This document shows positions 8,370-17,350 of a stretch of DNA of 64,000 nucleotides, one piece after another. Made by a program: the position numbers and the translations under genes. The notes beneath the pieces are model-generated. The model worked only from the letters and a program-made list of their open reading frames with translations, was not told the origin of the DNA and searched no databases. The DNA is from Peristeroidobacter soli (GTDB lineage: Bacteria; Pseudomonadota; Gammaproteobacteria; Steroidobacterales; Steroidobacteraceae). Numbering within the stretch: the stretch's first letter is position 1; each line of letters starts with the position of its first letter. The stretch is from NCBI RefSeq assembly GCF_004138485.1, contig NZ_RYEV01000011.1:62001-126000 (forward strand), given 5' to 3'.

Positions 8370-9742
8370 TATGCGGGCAGCCGTGGCTGAGAGAAAAACA
8401 GCGGCAGGCGCACGGCAACACGCGCTCCACCCGTTGGGGCATCGGTGATGGCGATCGTGCCGCCATGCGCCTCCACGAGATTGCGGGCCACTGCAAGACC
8501 GAGGCCCGCGCCGCCGGTTTGCCGGTTGCGCGAAGCTTCGAGCCGTACGAAAGGCTCGAGCATGGCTTCGCGCTGCTCCGGAGGAATGCCCGCGCCCGCA
8601 TCGTCGATCGTCAGCAACATCGTGCGCTCGGCGCTCACCACTTGGACATGAGCGACCTGGCCGTACTTCAAAGCATTCTCGATGAGATTGGCGACCACGC
8701 GCCGCAGCGCGAGCCGATCGCCGAGCACAGCGGCATCTGCATCTTTCAGCGCCATTTCCAGATCGACCGCCTGGCCGGCGGCGCGCCGGTCGTCGACTTC
8801 CGCCCGCACGATCTGATGGAACTCCACGAGCTCCTCGTCCAGCTCGTTGGCGCCGGCGCGGCTGGCAAGGAGCGCATCGTCGAGCAGCTTGATCATGTCG
8901 GCGATATCCGCGATGGCTCGATCGCGCTCGAGGCCCGCGGGCATGTGATCGATGCGCAGGCGCAGGCGAGTCGCGAACGTTCGCACGTCGTGCGAGATCC
9001 CGCCGATCATGCCCATGCGCGCGCGTAACAGATGCGACAAACGATCCTGCAGACGGTTGAACGCCCTGATGAGCGCCCGTACTTCCGGCGCGCCGGAGCG
9101 CTCTTCGGGCAACAGCACGGGCGAGCCAGCGAGATCGGTACGATCGACCGCCGCGGACAGGCGCATGAGAGGCTTCGTCTCCCGATGCATGATGATGAGC
9201 GCGATCAGTCCGATCAGCGAACCGAGCAGACCCGACACGAATCCGACCGGCAGCCCGAAAATATTGGCCACCGAGAGGCTGCGGGCCTCGATGATCAATG
9301 TCTCGCCGGTGAGCAGCCCGACGCGTATTTCCAGGTCGACCGGAACAATGAAGGACCGTCCCGAGATGCCTCGCGGTTGGCCGCTCTCACTGGCAAGCAC
9401 CACGCTGACGGGGCGTTCTCCAAGCGCAGCCAGATGATCTTGCAAGCCGCGCGCGTTGAGTCGCGTTACGAGCTGACGGGAAGTCGTGGCGATGTGCATC
9501 CCGGATTCGATTCGGGCTTGGAAGATTTGCGAACGCAGCGCGCGCAGTAGCAGTGTCCGCTCATCGCCACTCGTGCGCTCGACCAGCTCGACCACTGCGG
9601 CCACCTGGCCGGGCAACGGCCGCGGATCGCCTTGGTCCGCGTTCGCCGACAAATAGAAGAGAGCGATCGACCCGATCCAGGCCGCGGTCAGGCTCAGCAC
9701 GACGATCAGGCCGGTGCGAGCCGCAAAGGTCAGTCGCATCAC
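8366..9742 (-). CDS. Two-component sensor histidine kinase
   Basis: A 458-residue inner-membrane kinase. TM1 is at about residues 11-31 and TM2 at 163-185, flanking a 130-residue periplasmic sensor region. A HAMP-like segment follows (about 186-240), then the dimerisation box with His251 (GISHDVRT) and a HATPase domain: N-box NLIENALKYG (Asn356), G1 DAGAGIP (381-387), F-box FVRLE and G2 GGAGLGLA (410-417). The H-box has Phe where most EnvZ/OmpR-type kinases have Pro (HDVRTF rather than HDLRTP). Its start overlaps the stop of the response regulator by 4 bases, and its own stop overlaps the following hydrolase. It should sense an envelope or extracellular signal and phosphorylate the partner regulator. 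Confidence 0.93.
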   Translation of the reverse strand: MMRLTFAARTGLIVVLSLTAAWIGSIALFYLSANADQGDPRPLPGQVAAVVELVERTSGDERTLLLRALRSQIFQARIESGMHIATTSRQLVTRLNARGLQDHLAALGERPVSVVLASESGQPRGISGRSFIVPVDLEIRVGLLTGETLIIEARSLSVANIFGLPVGFVSGLLGSLIGLIALIIMHRETKPLMRLSAAVDRTDLAGSPVLLPEERSGAPEVRALIRAFNRLQDRLSHLLRARMGMIGGISHDVRTFATRLRLRIDHMPAGLERDRAIADIADMIKLLDDALLASRAGANELDEELVEFHQIVRAEVDDRRAAGQAVDLEMALKDADAAVLGDRLALRRVVANLIENALKYGQVAHVQVVSAERTMLLTIDDAGAGIPPEQREAMLEPFVRLEASRNRQTGGAGLGLAVARNLVEAHGGTIAITDAPTGGARVAVRLPLFFSQPRLPAY

Positions 9743-10455
9743 GTCAGCAGCCTCACGTGGGCGGTGAACAGATAGCCGCCGTTGCGCACGGTGGCGATCA
9801 AGTTGGAGCCCGGGCTCGCCGCTTCGAGCTTGCGCCGCAGGCGCGATATCAAGGTATCGATGGTTCGATCGAAAGGGTCGGTGGCGCGGCCGCGCGCCGA
9901 ATCGAGAATCTGATCGCGGGTCAGCACACGGCGCGGCCGCTGCACCAGGCAGGCGAGGATGTCGAACTCGCCGCTCGTCAGTTTGACCGTCGCCATGCGC
10001 TCATCGAGCAGTTGCCGGGCGTCGAGGTCGATGACGAAGTTGCCGAACGCGAAGCGCCGGTCGCGCTGCTTGGCGGGAGGCATGTGGCTCCTGCGCAAAG
10101 CCGCCCGTACTCGCGCCAGCAGCTCGCGTGGTCCGAACGGTTTGACCAGGTAGTCGTCGGCGCCCATTTCGAGTCCCACCACTCGGTCGATCTCCGCGCT
10201 CTTGGCGGTGAGCATCAGAATAGGCAACGTGTCCTGCGCGCGCAGCCGCCTGCAGATCGACAGCCCGTCCTCACCGGGCAGCATCAGGTCCAATATCACC
10301 AAATCCGGCCGCATGCGCGCCAGGATCGCGTCCATTGCCGGCGCATCCGCGGCGGCTTCGACCACGAAACCTTCCTGGCGCATGAGGTCGCTGATCAGCT
10401 GCCTGATCTCGGGGTCGTCCTCGACGATCAGCAGATTCGCGGCGTTGGAAGTCAT
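9739..10455 (-). CDS. OmpR/PhoB-family response regulator
   Basis: A 238-residue regulator. The receiver domain (1-120) carries the acidic pair (VEDD, 11-14), the phospho-acceptor Asp56 in VILDLMLPGEDG, the MLTAK switch Thr and the conserved Lys of YLVKPFGPREL. A winged-helix effector domain follows from about 140 to the end, with LTSGEFDILACLVQRPRRVLTR and RTIDTLISRLRRKLE typical of OmpR recognition helices. It is the first gene of a minus-strand operon with the histidine kinase (4-base overlap). The next plus-strand gene, the IclR regulator, is divergent, so the 170-base gap can hold promoters for both. Confidence 0.94.
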   Translation of the reverse strand: MTSNAANLLIVEDDPEIRQLISDLMRQEGFVVEAAADAPAMDAILARMRPDLVILDLMLPGEDGLSICRRLRAQDTLPILMLTAKSAEIDRVVGLEMGADDYLVKPFGPRELLARVRAALRRSHMPPAKQRDRRFAFGNFVIDLDARQLLDERMATVKLTSGEFDILACLVQRPRRVLTRDQILDSARGRATDPFDRTIDTLISRLRRKLEAASPGSNLIATVRNGGYLFTAHVRLLT

Positions 10456-10509
10456 ATCAGAGCCTTGTACGAGTACCTCGGTCGAGTATCAAGGACTGCA
10501 GGGCGGTTA

Positions 10510-10556
10510 TCGACAAATCGCCGTGAGCGGTCGACATATCGACACAAAACGTCGCG
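10510..10556. promoter_or_regulatory. Repeated operator-like motif in the divergent promoter region
   Basis: TCGACAAATCG at 10510-10520 is repeated as TCGACATATCG at 10531-10541, 21 bases (two helical turns) apart. The second copy continues into GACACAAAACGTCGCG. The 29-base segment 10528-10556 matches 22440-22468 at 25 of 29 positions; that copy sits at a similar distance upstream of the PhyH-type gene. It lies between the divergent response regulator and IclR genes and is a good candidate for a regulator binding site, perhaps of the adjacent IclR protein. Confidence 0.5.
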
Positions 10557-10624
10557 GCCCGGTAAACCGGCGCCGCACTGGCTCGTGCAATCTGCGGCGA
10601 ACCAGGGTTGCCGGGAACGTCCTC

Positions 10625-11419
10625 GTGAGCCAGCAAACGAACCCCGAGAGCATCGTCGCTCAGCATTTCGCAAGTCGCGCCGTGGCCGCCGCGCGCCCCC
10701 AGATCCGCCCGCCTCGGGATCGGAAATTCGTGGAAGCCGTCGCTCGCGGCATGTCGATACTGCAGGCATTCGGCCAGCGCGGCGGCCCGCTGAGCAATTC
10801 CGACCTGCATGAGCTGACCGGCTTGTCGAAACCCACCGTGACGCGTCTGACGCATACGCTGGTGGTGCTCGGTTATCTGCGGCGTACGAAGAACAATCGC
10901 TGCCTGCTGAGCCCGGGCTTGATGACGCTCGTGCGGCCGCTCAGCGATGCGGCCGCTGCACGACTACCTGTCGTCGGTCTCAATGCCGTCGCGTGCGCCG
11001 GGCCCTGGTGTATCGCGGTGGTAGAGCCGGCCAACGATACATTGGTGGTCACCGGGAGCTTCAGCAGTTACCAGGCCGGCACGCCGGCTTGTCCCATCGG
11101 CACACGGCTCGATCTGTCCCTCACGTCGGCCGGCCACGCCTTTCTCGCGTCCCTGCCGCTCGATGCAAGTCACATTCATATGAACGATCCGGACTGCCCG
11201 AAGATTGAAATTATCGGCGCGGCGCGCGCGCAGTTGCTTGCCAAAGGTTTCTGCTTCGAGGCCAACGGCTGGCGCCGCGGCGTTGCGACCGTTGCCGTGC
11301 CCGTGCCCGGGCAGCTGTTCGCGCGGCGCGTGGTCATGGGCGCCGCCAGCGACGAGCCCACGACGCGGGAGCGATTGACCAAGGAACTTGTGCCTGCGAT
11401 CAAGAGCCTCTTCTCATGA
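10625..11419 (+). CDS. IclR-family transcriptional regulator
   Basis: About 264 residues from a GTG at 10625. No ATG is available before the helix-turn-helix, so the start is uncertain. The N-terminal winged helix shows the IclR pattern: VEAVARGMSILQAFGQ, then SNSDLHELTGLSKPTVTRL and GYLRRT. The C-terminal effector part is shorter and more divergent than in typical IclR proteins but keeps an IGTRLDLSLTSAGHAFLASL stretch like the family's G-R-x-P-l-h-a-tA-GkA-lLA element, and VAVPVPG near the end. IclR proteins bind small aromatic or carboxylic effectors and control catabolic operons. The stop overlaps the ATG of the quinoprotein dehydrogenase by 4 bases (ATGA), so it is probably co-transcribed with its own target. 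Confidence 0.85.
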   Translation: MSQQTNPESIVAQHFASRAVAAARPQIRPPRDRKFVEAVARGMSILQAFGQRGGPLSNSDLHELTGLSKPTVTRLTHTLVVLGYLRRTKNNRCLLSPGLMTLVRPLSDAAAARLPVVGLNAVACAGPWCIAVVEPANDTLVVTGSFSSYQAGTPACPIGTRLDLSLTSAGHAFLASLPLDASHIHMNDPDCPKIEIIGAARAQLLAKGFCFEANGWRRGVATVAVPVPGQLFARRVVMGAASDEPTTRERLTKELVPAIKSLFS

Positions 11420-13419
11420 ACCAAGCGAATGACCTGAGAAATTGTTGGCGCGTTGTCGTGATGGCCATCGCGCTGCTGGCGCGCATGCGTTGCACAGTGA
11501 GGCTCGCTGCTTGTTTCGTGGCCGTGCTCGTGGCATGTGCTCAACCGCAGCTGGCGGGTGCGAGCACGACAGTTCGTGCTCCGATCAGGACAGCCGCGGC
11601 GTCCCCGCAGCCGCGGCCCGCCGAGCATTCCGGCAAGACAATCTACGACAAGAACTGCGCGGCCTGTCACGACAACGCCGCGGCGACCCGGGCACCGGGA
11701 CTCGATACGCTCAAGGGGATGCGTCGCGAAGCCATTTCCTACGCGCTCACGCAGGGAAGAATGCAGGTGCAGGCATCGCAGCTGACGGCGGACGAGCGCG
11801 CGGCGGTGATCGATTTTCTCGCCGGGAAGGCGCCGACACAGGATGATTGGAGTGCGCCGATGTCTTGCGGGCCGGAACGGGGGCGCATGAATCTGGACGC
11901 TCCGCCCACCATCGCGGGCTTCGGGTTCGATCCGCGCAATCACCGTCGTTTGAGCGCGGCGCAGGGCGGGCTTGCGACCACGGATTTCCGCAAGCTCGAG
12001 CTTGCCTGGGTGATGGCATTTCCCAAGGCCACCTCCATGCGGTCTCAGCCCGCGGTCGTCGGCACGAATCTGTTTCTGGCCGTGGCCGACTCGTCCCAGC
12101 TGTTCGCGATCGACATCGCAGGACCTCCCTGTGTGCGCTGGGTCTATCGGCACGACGCTCCGTTGCGCACCAGCGTTGCGTTCGGCGAGTTGACCGCAGC
12201 CAAGCGCAAGGTTCTGGTGTTCGGCGACATCGCCGCCAACGTTCACATGGTGGATGCCGCCACGGGCGAGCGCATCTGGATGCAGCATGTGGGATTGCAT
12301 CGGCTGTCGCTGACGACCGGCACGCCTGTTCTTCACGCGGATCGCGTCTACGTACCGATCTCACAGTACGAGATCATGCTGGGGGCGAATCGCGATCACG
12401 AGTGTTGCAAGACGCATGGCGCGGTGACGGCGCTCGATGCCCGCACCGGTGCGAAGATCTGGACCACGCACACGATGCAAGAAGCACGGCCCGTGCGTGA
12501 TCGTGGCGACGGCAAAATGATCTGGGGCCCTTCGGGAGCGCCGATCTGGACATCGCCGGCAATCGACGCGAAGCGCGGCGTGCTGTATGTCGGTACCGGC
12601 GAGGCAACTTCGGAGCCGGCTGCGCCTACGACCGATGCGATTCTCGCGATCGATCTAGATGACGGCTCGATCCGCTGGAGCTTCCAGGCGACTGCCAATG
12701 ACATCTTTCTCGCCGGGTGCGTGTTCGATCGCACCGCGCCGAACTGCCCGAAGAACGGCGTGTTTCGGGATGTGGATTTCGGCGCCTCCGTGGTGATTGC
12801 ACAGCGCGCCGACGGTTCGGATCTGCTGCTGGCCGGTCAGAAGTCAGGAACGCTCTGGGCGCTCGATCCGGATCAACGCGGCAAGGTGCTGTGGCGGCGG
12901 GACTTCGGCGAGGGTTCGCCGCTCGGCGGCATACATTGGGGAATCGCAACGGACGGCGAGCGCGTCTTCGCCCCGATAAATTGGCCCTACGGCGTGGCGC
13001 GCGGCGCCGACGCGACCCAGCATCCCGGTCTGCACGCGGTGAAGGTGGAGACGGGCGAAGTGCTGTGGACATTCGAGTCCAAGGCAGATTGCAGCGGCGA
13101 GCGAGCTGAACGTATCCGAGCTTGCGCCAGCAGCATGGGGTTCTCCGCCGCGCCGGTAGTAATCGACGGCGCCGTCGTGCAAGGCGGCGTGGACGGGATG
13201 CTGCGCGCCTTCGACGCGAGAACCGGTGAAGTGCTGTTCGCGTTCGACACGGCACGCCCGTTTCAAACCATCAACGGCGTGCAGGGGCGCGGCGGATCGA
13301 TCGACAACGCTTCTATCGTCGCGGCCAACGGCTATCTCTTGGTGAGCTCTGGCTATGGAATGTTCGGACAGATGCCCGGCAACGTGCTGCTGGCGTTCGT
13401 GCCGAAAGCATCGCGTTAG
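11416..13419 (+). CDS. Cytochrome c-fused PQQ-type dehydrogenase, polyvinyl-alcohol dehydrogenase-like
   Basis: A 667-residue periplasmic oxidoreductase. After an export signal (about residues 26-50, ending LAGAS) comes a small cytochrome c domain with the haem motif CAACH (81-85). From about residue 140 a PQQ beta-propeller follows, with repeats such as LFAIDIAG, VTALDARTGAKIW, ILAIDLDDGSIRWSF, LWALDPDQ, LHAVKVETGEVLWTF and LRAFDARTGEVLF. A CCKTHGAVTALD segment resembles the adjacent-cysteine element of quinoprotein alcohol dehydrogenases. An N-terminal haem ahead of the propeller is the arrangement of polyvinyl-alcohol dehydrogenase, which oxidises secondary alcohols and passes electrons to cytochrome c. 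The true substrate is unknown. Coupled upstream to IclR, and followed after 14 bases by GntR and sulfatase. Confidence 0.85.
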   Translation: MNQANDLRNCWRVVVMAIALLARMRCTVRLAACFVAVLVACAQPQLAGASTTVRAPIRTAAASPQPRPAEHSGKTIYDKNCAACHDNAAATRAPGLDTLKGMRREAISYALTQGRMQVQASQLTADERAAVIDFLAGKAPTQDDWSAPMSCGPERGRMNLDAPPTIAGFGFDPRNHRRLSAAQGGLATTDFRKLELAWVMAFPKATSMRSQPAVVGTNLFLAVADSSQLFAIDIAGPPCVRWVYRHDAPLRTSVAFGELTAAKRKVLVFGDIAANVHMVDAATGERIWMQHVGLHRLSLTTGTPVLHADRVYVPISQYEIMLGANRDHECCKTHGAVTALDARTGAKIWTTHTMQEARPVRDRGDGKMIWGPSGAPIWTSPAIDAKRGVLYVGTGEATSEPAAPTTDAILAIDLDDGSIRWSFQATANDIFLAGCVFDRTAPNCPKNGVFRDVDFGASVVIAQRADGSDLLLAGQKSGTLWALDPDQRGKVLWRRDFGEGSPLGGIHWGIATDGERVFAPINWPYGVARGADATQHPGLHAVKVETGEVLWTFESKADCSGERAERIRACASSMGFSAAPVVIDGAVVQGGVDGMLRAFDARTGEVLFAFDTARPFQTINGVQGRGGSIDNASIVAANGYLLVSSGYGMFGQMPGNVLLAFVPKASR

Positions 13420-13433
13420 CGGCGGCCGTAGCA

Positions 13434-14162
13434 GTGCCGCGCGTATCGTCAGTCCCTGCACCGGGCGGTTCCGGAATGAATCGGCCAGGCCGAACCCTTC
13501 AGACACGGGTTCGCGAGAGCATCCTCCAGGCGATTCTCAGCGGCTCGATCCGTCCTGGACAGAGGCTGTCCATCCCGATGCTCGCGGACACGCTCGGCGT
13601 CAGCGCCACACCGGTTCGCGAGGCATTGAGCTCGCTGGCCGGCGATGGGATTCTGCATTTGTTTCCAGGGGGCGTGGTGATCGTTCCCGTGATCACGCGC
13701 GCGCAGCTGGAGCAATGGCTGTGGCTGCGTCGAGTCATCGAGTGCCGGTTGGTCGAGCGCGGGCTCGAGCGCAAGACGCCGGCCGATGCGGAGGCGATCG
13801 CAGACCTGGCGAGCAGCGTGGCGCGCAACCAGCTCGATCCAGCCCTTTGCGTGGAGATCGCCGCCGCCGTGGTCGACCGCATCGTCACGCTCGCCGATCT
13901 CCCAGTCATGGAGAACAATCTGCGCAGAGTGCGCGTTCGTTGCGCGGCCACGCTGGCCGACGGCCAGCGACATGCCGGCGCCGAAGCCTCGATCAGTTTC
14001 GCCACCGCCATCGCTCGGGCATTGCTTGCCGGGAACGACAGCGATGCGCGCATCAGTCATTGCCACTATCTCGACAGCACCGATGCCGCCGCGCACTCGA
14101 TCATGGACGCTGCAGAGACGACATCCGGATTGGCCGACTCGACAATATGGAGTACCAGGTGA
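13434..14162 (+). CDS. GntR-family transcriptional regulator
   Basis: Up to 242 residues from GTG 13434; an ATG at 13476 (MNRPGRTLQ) is an equally good start. The N-terminal winged helix is clear: RVRESILQAILSGSIRPGQRL, then LADTLGVSATPVREAL and GGVVIVPV, the FadR/FCD subgroup signature. The C-terminal part is alpha-helical and His-containing (ARISHCHYLDSTDAAAH), compatible with a divergent FCD effector domain that usually binds a metal and a carboxylate. It sits between the dehydrogenase (14-base gap) and the sulfatase (4-base GTGA overlap), so two regulators of different families are embedded in one short operon. Confidence 0.85.
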   Translation: MPRVSSVPAPGGSGMNRPGRTLQTRVRESILQAILSGSIRPGQRLSIPMLADTLGVSATPVREALSSLAGDGILHLFPGGVVIVPVITRAQLEQWLWLRRVIECRLVERGLERKTPADAEAIADLASSVARNQLDPALCVEIAAAVVDRIVTLADLPVMENNLRRVRVRCAATLADGQRHAGAEASISFATAIARALLAGNDSDARISHCHYLDSTDAAAHSIMDAAETTSGLADSTIWSTR

Positions 14163-15658
14163 ACCACGTGCGCGTCTTTGCTGATCTACGCATCATCGCC
14201 GCGGTTGCATCCTTTCTGCTGGGCAGTTGTACGCTGTCGCCGCCGCGGGCGTCCGATGCGACGCTCGAAGTCGCAGCTCGCCCCGGAAGACCGAATGTAA
14301 TCGTCATTCTCGCTGACGACCTGGGCTACGCCGACATCTCCTCATATGGCGTCAAGCGGATCGCGACACCGAACATCGATCGTATCGGCGCGGAGGGCGT
14401 GACGTTCACGGATGCCTATGCAGCCGCACCGGTCTGCTCGCCTTCTCGCGCCGCGCTGATGACGGGCAGATATCCCGCTCGCTACGGATTCGAGTTCAAC
14501 AACGGACCGCCGGCACGCGACGCTCGGGAAAACCTCGGCCTCGACGCCGGCGAGATCACGATCGCAGACGCGCTCAGGGGGCGGGGCTACCACACAGGCC
14601 TCGTGGGGAAATGGCATCTCGGCGCCAACGACGATTTCTATCCGACCAAGCGCGGTTTCGACGAGTTCGTCGGCTTTCTGGCCGGCGCCACCAATTACAT
14701 CGACCCGCGGCTGCCTGGCGTGCATTACGCACAGCCGACGGGATCGAGTCTTGCGCCGACGCTGATCCGCGAGCGCAGTCCACAGTTGCGGATCATCGAG
14801 GGCGCCGATCGGACGGTGGTGAACAACGAGCACGAGTATCTGACAGAGTACTTCGCGCGCCGCGGCGTCGAGTACATCGAGCGCAATGCCAGGTCGGACG
14901 ATCCGTACTTTCTGTATCTCGCCTTCAACGCGCCTCACGATCCACTGATCGTGACCCAGAAGTACTACGACCGTTTTGCGCACATCGCCGAGGAGGAGAA
15001 CCGGATCTATGCCGCGATGGTCTCCGCTCTGGACGATGCGGTCGGCGAGATCCTCGATGCAGTGGCCCGTTCCGGGGAAGCGGAGGACACGATCGTCTAT
15101 TTCATATCCGACAACGGGTGCGCTGCTTATCTGGGGCGCATCTGCGCTTGCGAGCCGCTGCGCGGGGGGAAGCTCAGTCATTACGAAGGCGGGATGCGCG
15201 TGCCGATGATGATGCGTTGGCCCGCACGGATCCAGGCAGGGCAGGTCGAGCGCCGCATGGTCTCGCTCATGGACCTGTTCCCGACCACGCTGATCGCCGG
15301 CGGCGGCGAGCTGCCGAAGGATCGCGTTTACGACGGCGTCGATCTGATGCCCTATCTCACCGCGCAGAGGGCGGGCAATCCGCACGAGTCGTTGATGTGG
15401 CGACGTTCGCCGCTCGTGTCGATTCGCCAGGGCGAGTGGAAGCTGTGGAAGAGTCTAACAGGCGAATTCACACTGCTGTTCAATCTGCAGACGGATCCGA
15501 ACGAGACCACGAATCTTGCCGAGCGCGAGCCGGCCCGAGTGAAAGCGCTGGAAGAGGCGATCGCCGAGTGGGCGAAGGATCTGCAGGATCCGCGCTGGCC
15601 GTCGCAGCCGCTCAAGAGCTACTCGGTCTGCGGCACGCCTTTTACTCTGCCGATTTGA
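14159..15658 (+). CDS. Lipoprotein sulfatase of the formylglycine (type I) family
   Basis: A 499-residue protein. The GTG start at 14159 overlaps the GntR stop by 4 bases; an ATG at 14147 in the same frame is possible. The N-terminus has a lipoprotein signal with lipobox LLGSC (Cys24), so it should be anchored in a membrane facing the periplasm. Sulfatase marks are VIVILADDLGYAD (metal-binding Asp pair), the CSPSR motif at 93-97 whose Cys is converted to formylglycine, GLVGKWHLG and a later ISDNGCA metal site. It hydrolyses sulfate esters of sugars, steroids or aromatics. Its pairing with a secondary-alcohol-type dehydrogenase suggests desulfation followed by oxidation of the freed hydroxyl. 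No formylglycine-generating enzyme gene is visible in the window. Confidence 0.92.
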   Translation: MNHVRVFADLRIIAAVASFLLGSCTLSPPRASDATLEVAARPGRPNVIVILADDLGYADISSYGVKRIATPNIDRIGAEGVTFTDAYAAAPVCSPSRAALMTGRYPARYGFEFNNGPPARDARENLGLDAGEITIADALRGRGYHTGLVGKWHLGANDDFYPTKRGFDEFVGFLAGATNYIDPRLPGVHYAQPTGSSLAPTLIRERSPQLRIIEGADRTVVNNEHEYLTEYFARRGVEYIERNARSDDPYFLYLAFNAPHDPLIVTQKYYDRFAHIAEEENRIYAAMVSALDDAVGEILDAVARSGEAEDTIVYFISDNGCAAYLGRICACEPLRGGKLSHYEGGMRVPMMMRWPARIQAGQVERRMVSLMDLFPTTLIAGGGELPKDRVYDGVDLMPYLTAQRAGNPHESLMWRRSPLVSIRQGEWKLWKSLTGEFTLLFNLQTDPNETTNLAEREPARVKALEEAIAEWAKDLQDPRWPSQPLKSYSVCGTPFTLPI

Positions 15659-15706
15659 GCATCGTGCGGCTGCGCCGCGATTGCATCGAGTGGATCGATC
15701 GTTGAG

Positions 15707-15744
15707 GACCGGCCGACCGGAGCAAGGTGTTCCGGTCGCCGGTC
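15707..15744. terminator. Bidirectional terminator-like inverted repeat
   Basis: GACCGGCCGACCGGA and TCCGGTCGCCGGTC pair over 14 positions with one bulged C, around a 9-base loop. It lies in the roughly 100-base gap between the convergent sulfatase (stop 15658) and beta-lactamase-fold gene (stop 15762), the expected place for a shared terminator. Confidence 0.6.
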
Positions 15745-15761
15745 GCCAGTTGCGGGTTGAC

Positions 15762-16772
15762 TTACTGTGCAGAGCCCGTCAGCCAGGCTTTACGGATCAG
15801 GCGCCCACACGCGGACGAGGCAGCGCCAGCCCCTTGACTGAGGTCGGCGCGCGCCAGGATTCCGTAGTAGGTTCTCGAGGAGTCGATCCAGGGATAAAAG
15901 CCCGCCAGCCCGGGGCTGCTATACGCGGGATCTCCGCCGCCGGCCAGCCACTGCGGATCGCTCTCGACCCAGTGTCCGATCGAGTATTGCAAGGCTTCGT
16001 TGCTCGGAGAGTCCATGGCGCTCGCGCAATTCACTCGGCCACTGACGGGATCTGTCGGACCCGTGTAGGTGCACACGGCATGAGAGCCAAGCGCGCCGCC
16101 GGACAGCAGTAGCGTACCGTTGAGGATCTTGCGCAGGAACTTCGCATAATCGGCGGCGCTGGACTTGCCGCCGCCGGCGAGATCGGTGCGGGAATAAGTG
16201 AAGGTCCAGTCGTTGCCCAGATAGTTATGGATCTCGGCCGCAAGTTGATCGGCGGTCTTGCCGGAGAGACCGAGATCCACCGCGGCATGTTTCTGGAAGT
16301 GACCCGACGCGTAGAAGAACTTGTCGATGGCGGCGGTATCGCGCGTGCTCATGCTCGAATGGCACGCACCAACAGTGAGCTGCAACAGGCAGGCTTTGGT
16401 GTCGGTGTAACCGTCGCGCATGCGCAGGGCGCGCAGGTCGTTGTCGTTGAGAATGCCGTTGCGACGCTGATAGACGTACGCGCCATAGACCCACTTGCTC
16501 GCGGAGTACACGTTCATCTGCGTTGTGGCTGTGGGTGGCGAGGAGCCGCGCGTGCCGCCCGCGAGCTTGGCATTGCGATCGCCGATCTCCCAGTAGAAGC
16601 TGGGTAGAGCGGTGCACGCCGCGTTGCTGGTTGCGGTCGTGGCCGCGGCCTGCGCTCGTTGCTGATTCGTCTGTGCGATGCTCGGCGGCGCGCCGCTGTA
16701 GAGCGCGATGCCCCAGGCGACCGCGGCTCCGAACGAGCCGCGTAGCTTCGTGAGTGCATGGTTGTCTTTCAT
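15762..16772 (-). CDS. Secreted serine beta-lactamase/transpeptidase-fold protein
   Basis: A 336-residue protein with an export signal (about residues 11-34, ending SIAQ). The key element is SASKW at 90-94, an S-x-x-K motif (Ser90, Lys93) in the context NVYSASKWVYGAYVY, as in class C beta-lactamase-related and penicillin-binding serine hydrolases. A second-motif Tyr may be in TFTYSRTD, and the C-terminal HWVESDPQW/GGGDPAYSSPG region could supply the third. Six cysteines suggest disulfides. It lacks the strict YxN and KTG boxes, so it is probably an esterase, amidase or peptidase rather than a lactamase. It is the last gene of a minus-strand series with a small secreted protein, a hydrolase and a TonB receptor. 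Confidence 0.65.
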   Translation of the reverse strand: MKDNHALTKLRGSFGAAVAWGIALYSGAPPSIAQTNQQRAQAAATTATSNAACTALPSFYWEIGDRNAKLAGGTRGSSPPTATTQMNVYSASKWVYGAYVYQRRNGILNDNDLRALRMRDGYTDTKACLLQLTVGACHSSMSTRDTAAIDKFFYASGHFQKHAAVDLGLSGKTADQLAAEIHNYLGNDWTFTYSRTDLAGGGKSSAADYAKFLRKILNGTLLLSGGALGSHAVCTYTGPTDPVSGRVNCASAMDSPSNEALQYSIGHWVESDPQWLAGGGDPAYSSPGLAGFYPWIDSSRTYYGILARADLSQGAGAASSACGRLIRKAWLTGSAQ

Positions 16773-16941
16773 GATCGATCCCCCTGATCCGCATCTGAGA
16801 TGGCGGCGGACGCAGCTGCGGAGACTGCGTCACCGTTGGAAAGCTGGTATTCGCAGTGGCCTGGATCTCCCGGGCAATCGATCGTGAGGTCCGGCTCGGA
16901 CGCTCCGGCACGTCCGAGTCGGATCGGAAGCTCGCGAGGCG

Positions 16942-17313
16942 TCAGGTTCTCTTGCCGGTGAAGGTGCCTTGCATGGCGTCCCCGAGCGAGACTTTGCCCT
17001 GGATCGTGTCGCCCTCGACGGTGCCGGTGTAGACGATCTCGTAGTCCATTCCCTGGGCGTTCACCTTGAAGCTCAGTTGCAGGTTCTTGCCTTTGATCGT
17101 GCCGCTCACCGGCGCCTCGCCGAACTGGCCCTGGTAGGTTCCGGTGACCGCCGAGCCGTTCTGCGCGAGATCGAAATGCGGTGTGCCGGTGCCCATCTGC
17201 GTCTCGACGGTGAGCTCCCATCGGCCCGCGACATTCACGTCGGCGGCCGACACGGCGCCCGGCAGGCAGGCGCAAGCGAGCAGGGCGATGAACGATCTAC
17301 GCAGCGAATTCAT
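16942..17313 (-). CDS. Small secreted beta-rich protein, family unknown
   Basis: A 123-residue protein from the ATG at 17313 (MNSLRRSFIALLACACLPG), with Sec cleavage after VSAA near residue 24. The mature part is about 100 residues of repeated beta-strand pattern (VAGRWELTVE, GSAVTGTYQGQ, APVSGTIKGKNLQLSF, VYTGTVEGDTIQGKVS, AMQGTFTGKRT), like small calycin or lipocalin-like periplasmic domains seen next to amidohydrolases. No catalytic residues are apparent. It lies between two hydrolase genes on the same strand (17 bases after the hydrolase at 17351-18331), so it may be a carrier or stabiliser for their substrate. Confidence 0.7.
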   Translation of the reverse strand: MNSLRRSFIALLACACLPGAVSAADVNVAGRWELTVETQMGTGTPHFDLAQNGSAVTGTYQGQFGEAPVSGTIKGKNLQLSFKVNAQGMDYEIVYTGTVEGDTIQGKVSLGDAMQGTFTGKRT

Positions 17314-17350
17314 GAATCTTGATCTCCGAGTACAAAAGGAATCGAACACA

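Noticed and set aside
13355-14158. N-terminal extension of the sulfatase reading frame
   Set aside because: It overlaps the whole GntR gene in another frame; the lipoprotein signal starts only at the GTG at 14159.
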